Below, in pieces: positions 15,257 to 23,147 of a stretch of 32,130 nt of DNA (its first letter is position 1; each line of letters opens with the position of its first letter). Under the pieces are notes generated by a model, which saw only the letters and a program-made list of their open reading frames with translations, ran no database searches and was not told the origin of the DNA. Source of the stretch: an uncultured Pelagibacteraceae bacterium (GTDB lineage: Bacteria > Pseudomonadota > Alphaproteobacteria > Pelagibacterales > Pelagibacteraceae); assembly GCA_902588635.1 (NCBI GenBank), contig CACIPW010000007.1:1-32130 (forward strand), read 5' to 3'. A program made the position numbers and the translations under genes.

Positions 15257-16488
15257 TTGTATTTTCCCAATCTTTGTTTTAAGATATGTTTGTCTTTATA
15301 TGCATCTCCACAACTACAAACGCAAACAATAGTATCTTTGCTTAATTTTGGAGCTATTTTTATTGCTTCTGCAAATGCATGACTTGGTTCTAAACTTGGG
15401 TTTAAATTTTCATACTTTGTTACTAACTTATATGCGCTTAAAGCTTCTTCGTCAGTAGCCGCTGTATATCTAGCTCTTTTTGCATCCTTTAAAAAACAAT
15501 GTAATGGTGAAACTCCTGGATAGTCTAATCCAGCACTAATAGACTCTGTTTCTTCTATTTGACCTTCTTTATTCTGATTTACATATTGAGCTGCACCGTG
15601 CAATATTCCAATTTTTGATCCATAAGTTAAAGGTGCCGCATGTCTTTTGCTTTTTTTTGGCCCACCTGCTTCAACGCCAACAAACTCAATTTGTTTTTTG
15701 TTATAATGCATAAATTCATTCCAAAATCCAAAACTCGAGGAACCTCCTCCAACACAGTTTAATAGTTTTATTTTTTTTGGTATTTTTCCGAACTCTTTTT
15801 TTATTTGTATAATAAGTTCTCTAGAAATTTGTGATGTGCTCCAACCACAAATTTTGACAAAAATATTAGGTCCTACGGTTGAACCTACACACATATGAGT
15901 AGTGTCACAATTTGATACCCAGTATCTCATGCATTCGCTAACAGCATCAACAAGTGTTTGGCTACCTGTATAAACTGGGACTATTTCAGCACCATTTCTT
16001 CTCATTGCATCACAGTTAGGTTTTTGTCTTTTAATGTCTTTTACACCCATAAATATTTTACATTTCAAACCAAATTTTTTTGCAGCCATACTAAGCATTT
16101 TTCCAGCATATCCTGCTCCTGTATCACCTACGATAAATTTTTTTCCAGCTCTTTTTGCTATAAGACAATGAACAGTTGCATTGTAAATTTTGTGCGCGCC
16201 TCCATTAGCCTCGGATACAATTTTTGTCCATATTTGAGCACCACCTAAATGTTTTGTTAAGTTTTCAAGTTTTACGAAAGAAGTTGGTGAACCCACCCAA
16301 TTTTTAAAATAATAATCTCTTTCTTTAATAAACTTTTTATCTCTTCTAATTTTTTCAAATAAATTTGTTAGATCTTCAACTGGTTTTTTTAAAGTTTCTG
16401 GAATGTAACTTCCACCAAACTTTCCTCCCCACAAACCAGTTTTTTTGTCATGTTGATCAATTAAAGGTATGTTTTTTTTAATCTTCAT
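15253..16488 (-). CDS. trpB: Tryptophan synthase beta chain, divergent
   Basis: PLP enzyme that condenses indole with serine. 411 aa. Conserved: GGKFGGSYIPETL at the N-terminus, GGAHKIYNA with the PLP Lys100, CVGGGSSSFGFW (phosphate-binding region), SISAGLDYPGVSPLH, and LEPSHAFAEA. Departures from the canonical chain: the strand before the Lys lacks K-R-E-D-L-N-H-T; A-E-T-G-A-G-Q-H-G reads GDTGAGYAG, so the catalytic Glu is Asp122; the G-P-H-P-Y-P segment reads GPNIFV; and S-G-R-G-D-K-D reads SCGDAYKD. Context (trpF upstream, trpA downstream with overlapping stops) supports tryptophan synthase, but this is an unusual TrpB. A changed beta-substitution specificity cannot be excluded. Confidence 0.88.
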   Translation of the reverse strand: MKIKKNIPLIDQHDKKTGLWGGKFGGSYIPETLKKPVEDLTNLFEKIRRDKKFIKERDYYFKNWVGSPTSFVKLENLTKHLGGAQIWTKIVSEANGGAHKIYNATVHCLIAKRAGKKFIVGDTGAGYAGKMLSMAAKKFGLKCKIFMGVKDIKRQKPNCDAMRRNGAEIVPVYTGSQTLVDAVSECMRYWVSNCDTTHMCVGSTVGPNIFVKICGWSTSQISRELIIQIKKEFGKIPKKIKLLNCVGGGSSSFGFWNEFMHYNKKQIEFVGVEAGGPKKSKRHAAPLTYGSKIGILHGAAQYVNQNKEGQIEETESISAGLDYPGVSPLHCFLKDAKRARYTAATDEEALSAYKLVTKYENLNPSLEPSHAFAEAIKIAPKLSKDTIVCVCSCGDAYKDKHILKQRLGKYK

Positions 16489-17101
16489 TTTTAATTTTAT
16501 TAATATTTTCCAAAAAGAAATTTATTTTTGAAACATCTTTTTTCCCCGACGTTTCTAAGCTTCCTGAAATATCAATAATATCTGTTATTTTAGAATATTT
16601 ATCAAGTCTATCGTCATATTGAATATTTCCCGCAAGCATTTTGGTTATAGAGTCAGGTACATCGTTTAGCAGTTTATGATCAAACTTTAGTGACTTTTCG
16701 TAGCCTTTGCTATCAAACAATATAATATCCGAAATTGACTCAAACTTTTTATATTTTTCTACATCTGATTTACTTTCTATTGTAATAGCAGTAATAATTT
16801 TTTTGTTGTACTTTTTTTTAATTGATTTAGTTTTTTCAGGACTTACATCATACAACTGGTAAAAATCAAAATTAAAATTTTTTATTTTTTCTAAAATATT
16901 TTTGTTGGGATTTACAAGGACAGCAACGAAATTAATTTTTTTTTTTTCAATATTGATTAATTCTTTTAATTTTTTAAACTCAATATATCTTTTAGATTTT
17001 CTATAGTTGACGATAAAACCAATAAACTTTGGAGGATTTTTGTGTTTTATAATATAGCTTAAAGTATTGAATTCATTAATACCGCAAATTTTTGCATCCA
17101 T
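16478..17101 (-). CDS. trpF: Phosphoribosylanthranilate isomerase
   Basis: TIM-barrel isomerase of tryptophan synthesis. 207 aa, the normal size. Seen: AKICGI (catalytic Cys6), GFIVNYRKSKRYI, VAVLVNPN, YQLYD in place of the usual V-Q-L-H-G, IILFDSKG with the catalytic Asp130, MLAGNIQ, and the C-terminal DISGSLETSGKKDVSKI, which is the phosphate-binding signature. It overlaps trpB by 11 nt and begins 2 nt after pyrF. The sequence is divergent but the signature residues support the call. Confidence 0.9.
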   Translation of the reverse strand: MDAKICGINEFNTLSYIIKHKNPPKFIGFIVNYRKSKRYIEFKKLKELINIEKKKINFVAVLVNPNKNILEKIKNFNFDFYQLYDVSPEKTKSIKKKYNKKIITAITIESKSDVEKYKKFESISDIILFDSKGYEKSLKFDHKLLNDVPDSITKMLAGNIQYDDRLDKYSKITDIIDISGSLETSGKKDVSKINFFLENINKIKNED

Positions 17102-17103
17102 TA

Positions 17104-17775
17104 TTAGCTAACATTATTTATTAATTTTTTAAGATTGTTTTTGACGTTTCCTTTGGTTATTGTTCTTCCCGCTACAATCCAGTCACTTCCATTTTTAAAA
17201 GCTTGTTTCGGTGTCATAACTCTTTTTTGATCATTAATATTTGAATTTAATCTTATTCCAGGAGTTATAATTTCCTTTTTAAAAATTTTTTTTACAAATT
17301 CAACTTCATGTGGGCTAACCACCAAACCATCTAAGTTGGCTTTACGAGCCAATTTGCTTTGTTGGATTACTAAATCTTTTACAGATTTTGAGTATCCTAT
17401 CTCTTTTAAGTTTTTACTATCAAGTGAAGTTAGAGTGGTGACACCTACAATTTTAATTTTACCAGAAATTTTTTTAACTTCTTTTAAGGCTTTTAAACCA
17501 GAGCTAATATGTACAGTTAAATAATCTACGCTAAGGTCTTTAAGGGCGCTAACTGTGGATTTCATTGTATTTGGAATGTCATGTAGTTTTAAGTCTATAA
17601 AAATAACTTTATTTTTTAATTTAGAAATAAACTTTCTTCCATTTTTTGAGTTAAAAAACTCTAATCCAAATTTATAACCAACTTCAATTTTATTTGTTTG
17701 TGTTTCCTTAATTATTTTTTTCACTCTTTTTGTACTCTTTGTGTCACAAGCTATAAAAATTTTTTTATTTTTCAT
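17104..17775 (-). CDS. pyrF: Orotidine 5'-phosphate decarboxylase
   Basis: Last step of UMP synthesis. 223 aa. Seen: FIACDTKS at the N-terminus (substrate-contacting Asp), the hallmark FIDLKLHDIPNT with the catalytic D-x-K-x-x-D array, LTVHISSG, VVSPHEVEFVKK, ITPGIRL, and GSDWIVAGRTITKG near the C-terminus (phosphate-binding Arg). The start overlaps ihfB by 11 nt. Close association with cmk in the same array groups pyrimidine genes. Confidence 0.96.
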   Translation of the reverse strand: MKNKKIFIACDTKSTKRVKKIIKETQTNKIEVGYKFGLEFFNSKNGRKFISKLKNKVIFIDLKLHDIPNTMKSTVSALKDLSVDYLTVHISSGLKALKEVKKISGKIKIVGVTTLTSLDSKNLKEIGYSKSVKDLVIQQSKLARKANLDGLVVSPHEVEFVKKIFKKEIITPGIRLNSNINDQKRVMTPKQAFKNGSDWIVAGRTITKGNVKNNLKKLINNVS

Positions 17776-18052
17776 TGTTTAATTTGTTAAATAATTCTTT
17801 TGCCATTTTAAAGCGAATAGTTCTTTTTTTAGGAGTGTGAATCTTTTCTCCTGTTTTAGGATTTCTTGATATTCTTGGATTTTGAAAATGAGAAGACCAA
17901 ATGCCAAAACCTCTTAATTCCACTCTTTCACCTCTTTTTAGAGATTCTATAATTTGATTCAAAAAAATATTAAAAAATTTTTCTAAGTCTTTTTTTAAAA
18001 AATTAGGATAATTGTCTGAGAGTTGTTTTAAAAGCTTTGATTTAACAATCAC
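17765..18052 (-). CDS. ihfB: Integration host factor subunit beta
   Basis: HU/IHF-family DNA-bending protein, 95 aa. Seen: the N-terminal helices with KSKLLKQLSDN, GERVELRGFGIWSSHFQ, and the DNA-wedge arm PRISRNPKTGEKIHTP with the intercalating Pro, ending RFKMAKELFNKLN. Placement directly after rpsA, as in many proteobacteria, favours ihfB over HU. The start codon is GTG at 18052; no ATG occurs nearby and the N-terminus aligns with IhfB. The ribosome-binding site is weak. Confidence 0.9.
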   Translation of the reverse strand: MIVKSKLLKQLSDNYPNFLKKDLEKFFNIFLNQIIESLKRGERVELRGFGIWSSHFQNPRISRNPKTGEKIHTPKKRTIRFKMAKELFNKLNNEK

Positions 18053-18064
18053 TAATTATCTTTA

Positions 18065-19789
18065 TTATTCCTTTTTTTTCTTTTTAAGCTTATCCGAAAG
18101 TGAAGAAAATGGAAGATTTTTTCCTGAAGCTTCTGATCCAAATTTTGAAACAGCCTCTTTGTTTTGTAGTTCTTCTAAAAGTTTAATACTTAAGCTAACT
18201 TTTCTTTTATTAATATCTATTTCTGCTATAGCAGCATCAATTCTTTCGCCACCTACAAATCTTGATGGTCGAGAATCAGCGGCATTCACTGCGATTTGAG
18301 ATTTTTTAATAGTGAAATTTAATTCACAACCTTCTGGATTTACTATTAGGCCTTTAACATCTGAAGATATGACTTTAACAGTTATTGTATCGTTTTCTTT
18401 TTTGTCTTTAAACCAATCGAAAGGATCTTTTTGAGTTTGTTTTAAACCTACTCTTATTTTCTGTAGGTCTTTTTTAATTTCTAAAATTTTAACTTTTAAT
18501 TTATCACCTTTTTTATATTTTTTAAGTTCTTCTTCAGGATTTCCATTAAAACTTAAATCATTACAATGAAGAAAACCATCAATATCAAAATCATTAAATT
18601 TTACATAGATTGCATATTCATTTAAAGTGCTAACAGTGCCTTGAATTTCACTTCCGATAGGATATTTTTTTTCTAAAGTTTCATAAGGATTTTCAAAAGT
18701 CAATTTATGTGAAATTGCTACTCTTCTTTTTTCTTTATCTATTTCAGTTATAACACATTCGATTTCATCACCTATTTTAAACATTTTTTTTGCTGAAGGA
18801 CTTTTTTTTGTCCAACTTAATTCGCTTGAATGTAGCAAAGTGCTTAAACCAGGTTCTAATTCACAAAATGCACCAAAATCCATTAACTTAACTACTTTTG
18901 CTTTATATTTTTTATTTAACTCATAATTAGATATATGTTCAAATGGATCAGGAGAAAGTTGTTTGATAGAACATCCTACTTGAAGTTTTTCCTTATCTAC
19001 CGTTATTACTAATAAGTCGTGCTTTTCTCCAATATTAAATATTTCGTCAGGATGGTTAACTCTAGAGTAACTTATTTCTTGCAAATGAACCAATACATCT
19101 AATTCTGAATTTACATCAAAAAAACAACCAAATGAGCTATACCCTTTTACAGTGGCATTTTTAATTACATCACCAACTTTATACTTTTCAACTATTTTTG
19201 CTTTATCACCTTTTTTATTATTATTAATAATTTGTCTTCTTGATACACAAGCATTACCTCTTACTTTATCAAGTTTTATTAAAGCAAATTTAAGTGGTTC
19301 ATTTAGTAAATGAGAAATATCTTTTAATGGTTTGTCTGAAATTTGTGATCCAGGGCAAAACATTAAAGAGCCAGTATCTAAATGTTCAACAATAACACCA
19401 CCTTTACATTTAGAAGTAATTTTTCCAGTTATTGATTCATTTTTATCATAGGCCTCAACAAGTTTATCCCAACCTTTAATTTTTTGTGCTTTGGATGCAG
19501 ATACTAATACTTCGCCATTTCTATCTTCTATTCTCTCTAACAATACTGAAATTTTTTCACCAATTTTCGCTTTATCACTCATTCCCATGCTTTTTAGTTC
19601 ATTTACATCAAGCATAGGTTCACTTTTTAATCCTTCTATAAAAAGAAAAACAAATTTTTCAGTAACCTTGGTAATTTTACCTTCTATAATTTTACCTTCT
19701 ATTAGATTTTTAGTTCTAGATAGTTGAGTATTAAGCAATTTTTCAAATTCTTTTGATGCAGCCGTTTTAAGATCGTTATATATTTCCAT
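18065..19789 (-). CDS. rpsA: 30S ribosomal protein S1
   Basis: Large RNA-binding ribosomal protein that recruits mRNA, important where Shine-Dalgarno sequences are weak, as here. 574 aa from ATG 19789 (a TTG codon precedes it at 19792). Consists of about six S1/OB repeats: the first two degenerate (from ~30 and ~115), then clear repeats with GDVIKNATVKGYSSFGCFFD, YKAKVVKLMDFGAFCELEPG, IGSEIQGTVSTLNEYAIYVK and a last one near 460-530, each carrying the F/Y-G-x-F pattern or its variant. The ATG overlaps the cmk stop (TGATG). cmk-rpsA-ihfB is a conserved proteobacterial order. Confidence 0.96.
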   Translation of the reverse strand: MEIYNDLKTAASKEFEKLLNTQLSRTKNLIEGKIIEGKITKVTEKFVFLFIEGLKSEPMLDVNELKSMGMSDKAKIGEKISVLLERIEDRNGEVLVSASKAQKIKGWDKLVEAYDKNESITGKITSKCKGGVIVEHLDTGSLMFCPGSQISDKPLKDISHLLNEPLKFALIKLDKVRGNACVSRRQIINNNKKGDKAKIVEKYKVGDVIKNATVKGYSSFGCFFDVNSELDVLVHLQEISYSRVNHPDEIFNIGEKHDLLVITVDKEKLQVGCSIKQLSPDPFEHISNYELNKKYKAKVVKLMDFGAFCELEPGLSTLLHSSELSWTKKSPSAKKMFKIGDEIECVITEIDKEKRRVAISHKLTFENPYETLEKKYPIGSEIQGTVSTLNEYAIYVKFNDFDIDGFLHCNDLSFNGNPEEELKKYKKGDKLKVKILEIKKDLQKIRVGLKQTQKDPFDWFKDKKENDTITVKVISSDVKGLIVNPEGCELNFTIKKSQIAVNAADSRPSRFVGGERIDAAIAEIDINKRKVSLSIKLLEELQNKEAVSKFGSEASGKNLPFSSLSDKLKKKKKE

Positions 19790-20445
19790 CAATTTTTTAA
19801 TTTCCTATCCATAATTGCTTTTATTTTTTTAAAGCAACGTCTTCTACTAAGTTTAGTAGTATTAATCAATATCGAATCTTTTGTTTTTTTTAGTGGTCCA
19901 TATTTTCTATTGCGGTCAGATTTGTCCCTATTTTTAAGGCTTTTTAGCACTTCTTTAAAAGTAATTTTTTTTTTTAAAATTTTGTATTCTTTAAATCTTC
20001 TTTTTGCACGTGTTTTGAGATTAGCTGTTATAAAAAACTTAAACATCGCATCTCTAACCTGCACAGTAGTTATATCTCGTCCATCAAGCACTGAACCTGC
20101 ATATTTGATTGGTGGGAAGTAAGCACATTTTTTTTGAAATTTATGTACCATGTCTCTAACTTTTTTATTCTTAGCAATAATTGAGGCTGATACTGCAACA
20201 TTATCTGATAATAAATTTTTAGTTTTAAGATCTTTCATTTTAATTGTTCTTATTTTTCTTTTTACTAAAGTGTGTGAAAATTTTTTTTTATTTTTTAATC
20301 TAAGAAGGCCAATGTATCTATATATCTTTCCAGTATCTAAATAATATAGATTATAATGTTTTGCTATTAGTTTTGCTTGAGTACCTGCCCCAGCGGCTGC
20401 TGGAGAGTCAATTGCAACAGTTATAATTTTTTTTCTTTTTTTCAA
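19789..20445 (-). CDS. cmk: Cytidylate kinase with altered P-loop
   Basis: Phosphorylates CMP/dCMP with ATP. 218 aa. Start TTG at 20445, overlapping aroA by 4 nt, with AGGGG about 12 nt upstream. Seen: AIDSPAAAGAGTQAKL (11-26) at the P-loop site, LDTGKIYR (36-43), VLDGRDITTV, the KFFITANLKTRAKRRFKE region, NRDKSDRNR with the lid residues, and LINTTKLS. The canonical Walker A G-x-x-G-x-G-K-G-T is changed: Ala20 replaces Lys, and Ser14 replaces the first Gly. The next motif, usually L-D-T-G-A-x-Y-R, has Lys40 in place of Ala. The remaining CMP- and ATP-site motifs look intact, and the gene keeps its usual place before rpsA. Confidence 0.9.
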   Translation of the reverse strand: MKKRKKIITVAIDSPAAAGAGTQAKLIAKHYNLYYLDTGKIYRYIGLLRLKNKKKFSHTLVKRKIRTIKMKDLKTKNLLSDNVAVSASIIAKNKKVRDMVHKFQKKCAYFPPIKYAGSVLDGRDITTVQVRDAMFKFFITANLKTRAKRRFKEYKILKKKITFKEVLKSLKNRDKSDRNRKYGPLKKTKDSILINTTKLSRRRCFKKIKAIMDRKLKN

Positions 20446-21773
20446 TTTATTTTTGCCCCTAGATTTTCTTTTAAAATGTTAAAGAATGATGGAAAAGATG
20501 TTTTTATTGAATTAGGGTCATAAATTTTCCATTTACCTCCCAGCGTCAAAGCTGCTATGGTGCTTAACGCCATAACTCTATGATCTTTAAAATAATTTTT
20601 TATTTCAAATGTTTTTTTTAATTTTAAATTTGGATTTCCATAAATTTTTATTGAATTATTAGTTAATTTGGTTTTGATACCAATCATATTTAAGATTTTT
20701 GAACCCAATTTAAGTCTAGGGCTTTCTTTTTGATTTAATTCAGACAAACCTTTAAAATAGGATATTCCTTTAGCTTTTGCGGCAACTAAAAATAAAATTA
20801 AAAATTCATCAATTGCGTTGGTATTATATTTTTTTGGACAATTTATAGATTTAAAATATTTTTTAGACCTGACATGAATATCCGCTATTTTTTCTCCTTT
20901 GTATTTTTTTTTATTTTTTAATATTATATTCGCTCCCATTTTGTTTAAAATACTTATACATCCCGTTCTAGATGGATTCACATTTACATTTCTAATTATT
21001 AAATTTGATTTATCTGAAAGAAGTGTAAGAACAATAAAAAAAGCACTACTGCTAATATCTGATGGTATATTATAGTCAAAAGGACTAATTTTTTTTTCAC
21101 CACCAATTTTAATTAGATCTATTTTTTTTTTACTACTAATAGAAAAAGGAATTTTTAAAAATTTATATAAGATTTCCGTATGGTTTCTTGATTTCAAAGC
21201 TTTAATTTTTGTTGTACCGGGCGCGTTCAATGCTGCTAGCATTACGCAACTTTTTATTTGAGCACTTCCTTTTTTTTCGAAATATTTTATTGGCCTGACA
21301 AAATTAGTACCCTGTATATAAATTGGGAGTGTAAATTTATTTTTCGGATAAAAATTTGCACCAAATTCTTTTAGTGGGCTTATAACTCTTGAGAAATCTC
21401 TTCTTGATAAACTTTTATCTCCAGTTAATTTTATTTTGTATGGAGATCTTATTAAGAGGGCCAATATTAGTCTTCCAAAAGTTCCAGAATTTCCAGCATC
21501 AATAGTTAAATTTTTTTTATATTTAAAACCATTAATTCCAACACCATTTATTTCACAAAATTTTTTTTTTAATTTAACTTTTACTCCAAGTTTTTTTAAA
21601 CCTTTTAAAGTATTTAATACATCTTCAGATCTTAACAAATTATAGGCTTTTGATTTGCCCAAAGCTTGTGAGGCTAACAATGCCCATCTAATAGATAAAC
21701 TTTTATCACCTGATACTCTTATTTTTTTATTAAATGGATTAATTTTTTTTTTTATTATTACATGTTTCGGCAT
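20442..21773 (-). CDS. aroA: 3-phosphoshikimate 1-carboxyvinyltransferase (EPSP synthase)
   Basis: Sixth step of the shikimate pathway: PEP + shikimate-3-phosphate to EPSP. 443 aa. Seen: SGDKSLSIRWALLAS (S3P-binding Lys, Ser, Arg), DAGNSGTFGRLI, LTGDKSLSRRDFSRVI, AQIKSCVMLAAL (Gln-Lys), PSDISSSAFFI, AIDEFLILFLVAA (catalytic Asp), NQKESPRL (Lys-Glu-Arg of the PEP site; the usual S-D-R reads SPR), and DHRVMAL. The aroA-cmk-rpsA order is classical. It begins 8 nt after lptB. Confidence 0.95.
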   Translation of the reverse strand: MPKHVIIKKKINPFNKKIRVSGDKSLSIRWALLASQALGKSKAYNLLRSEDVLNTLKGLKKLGVKVKLKKKFCEINGVGINGFKYKKNLTIDAGNSGTFGRLILALLIRSPYKIKLTGDKSLSRRDFSRVISPLKEFGANFYPKNKFTLPIYIQGTNFVRPIKYFEKKGSAQIKSCVMLAALNAPGTTKIKALKSRNHTEILYKFLKIPFSISSKKKIDLIKIGGEKKISPFDYNIPSDISSSAFFIVLTLLSDKSNLIIRNVNVNPSRTGCISILNKMGANIILKNKKKYKGEKIADIHVRSKKYFKSINCPKKYNTNAIDEFLILFLVAAKAKGISYFKGLSELNQKESPRLKLGSKILNMIGIKTKLTNNSIKIYGNPNLKLKKTFEIKNYFKDHRVMALSTIAALTLGGKWKIYDPNSIKTSFPSFFNILKENLGAKIN

Positions 21774-21781
21774 TTAATATT

Positions 21782-22561
21782 TTAATTAAATTTAAAAAAT
21801 TCACCAAAATATGCGTTTCGAGCATTCTGATTTTTTATTAGTTGAGAAGGTGTTCCTTGTGCTATAATTTTTGTGTTAGATAAAATCATTGCACGATCTA
21901 CAACTGACAGAAGTTCTCTAGCTTGATGTTCACAGACTATTATGCACATTTGAGGTTTTTCATTTTGTAATTTTACTAAAATTTCTTTTAACATTTGAAT
22001 GGTAAGAACATCTAGCGCTGCAAAAATTTCATCACATAATAAAATTTTTGGATCGCCAAGTAAAGCCATACAAATAACTAATTTTCGACGCTGTCCACCG
22101 GATAAAAATTTGGCCTTCACTTCTTTAACATTGTCTAGTTCAAATTTTGCTATCAATTCATTTACTTTGCCAACTCTATTATTTTTGTTATCAATTAATA
22201 TTTCAGCGATAGCATTTAAGTTTTCATTTAGTGTTAAGTCATTAAAAAACCCACCATATTGAGGAACATAGCCAATCTTAAATTTTCTAGTTCTTAAATA
22301 AATTGGATAGTTTGTTGCGTCGTTTGATTCAAAAAATATCTTTCCATGATCAGGTTTTATTAAGCCCGTAAGAATATTAAATATTGTGCTTTTTCCAGCT
22401 CCATTTGGTCCAAGTAATCCTAAAATTTCACTAGCATTAACTTTGAAACTTACGTCATCTAAAATTTGTCTTTTTCCAAAAGATATTGAAATTTTATTAA
22501 ATGATATTAACGGAGTGTTTTTTTTAAAACTTTTTATTCTAAATTTTTTAATAATTGCCAT
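21782..22561 (-). CDS. lptB: LPS export ABC transporter ATP-binding protein
   Basis: Cytoplasmic ATPase that drives lipopolysaccharide extraction by LptFG. 259 aa, with a ~15-residue basic extension before the ABC domain. Seen: Walker A GPNGAGKST (51-59), Q-loop YVPQYGGFFNDLT, signature FLSGGQRRK, Walker B ILLCDEIFAALD (the usual Pro after Asp-Glu is Ile), and the switch His in VCEHQAREL. Context next to lptC and kdsD makes LptB much more likely than a branched-chain amino-acid transporter ATPase, which is similar in sequence. One nt separates it from lptC. Confidence 0.92.
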   Translation of the reverse strand: MAIIKKFRIKSFKKNTPLISFNKISISFGKRQILDDVSFKVNASEILGLLGPNGAGKSTIFNILTGLIKPDHGKIFFESNDATNYPIYLRTRKFKIGYVPQYGGFFNDLTLNENLNAIAEILIDNKNNRVGKVNELIAKFELDNVKEVKAKFLSGGQRRKLVICMALLGDPKILLCDEIFAALDVLTIQMLKEILVKLQNEKPQMCIIVCEHQARELLSVVDRAMILSNTKIIAQGTPSQLIKNQNARNAYFGEFFKFN

Positions 22562-22562
22562 A

Positions 22563-23147
22563 TTATTTTAAATAAAATATTTCAATTTTTTCATTTTCAT
22601 CTTTCATTGAAAGTTTAGAGTTTTTTGTGATTAAGTCAATTTCCAATCTATCAGCTAGTAATTTTGTTTGGGAATTTCTGTAAATTATATCCTGATAAAG
22701 TATTGCAAGATTTTTATTGAATAAAAAGTCTAAATATTCAGAATTTATTTTATGTTCAGCATAATGTACTCTTATATTTTCATAAAAATTTGTATTGTAA
22801 TTTTGAGTGTTGTACTTTGCAAAATTTGAGTAAATAACAATTTCTTCAGAATCGATAATGCTTATTATGGCTTTAACATTTTTTAGTAAAATTAAATTGG
22901 ACTCTTTATCTTTAATTTCTCCAAATTTTGCATTAATTTTATAAGTATTTCCTACGCTATCTTTAGATAAATATTCGATATCTTTAATTATACTTGGGTT
23001 TTTTTCTGAAGTTTTGGATACTTTTTCATTTTGTAAAGTTTTTTTTTCAACTTCTATTTTTTGATTAAAATATTTAAAAAAAATTAACATAAAAATCAAA
23101 ACAATTATTGAAAATAATGAAAATTGTATTGCAGTTTTTTTATTCAT
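22563..23147 (-). CDS. lptC: LPS export system protein LptC
   Basis: Inner-membrane-anchored periplasmic protein that relays LPS from LptBFG toward LptA. 194 aa, about the size of E. coli LptC. Seen: a single N-terminal membrane helix (residues ~9-26), then a beta-rich region resembling the OstA/jelly-roll fold with alternating hydrophobic strands and IYSNFAKYN-type repeats. The sequence is divergent, so the call leans on topology, length and position between kdsD and lptB. No separate lptA frame lies between lptC and lptB, although it does in many relatives. Confidence 0.8.
   Translation of the reverse strand: MNKKTAIQFSLFSIIVLIFMLIFFKYFNQKIEVEKKTLQNEKVSKTSEKNPSIIKDIEYLSKDSVGNTYKINAKFGEIKDKESNLILLKNVKAIISIIDSEEIVIYSNFAKYNTQNYNTNFYENIRVHYAEHKINSEYLDFLFNKNLAILYQDIIYRNSQTKLLADRLEIDLITKNSKLSMKDENEKIEIFYLK

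Noticed and set aside
17104-17775. Trp attenuator or leader peptide near the trp genes
   Set aside because: trpF starts 2 nt after pyrF within a continuous array, leaving no room for a leader or attenuator.
19790-19792. TTG start for rpsA one codon upstream
   Set aside because: The adjacent ATG at 19789 in a TGATG overlap with the cmk stop is more likely.
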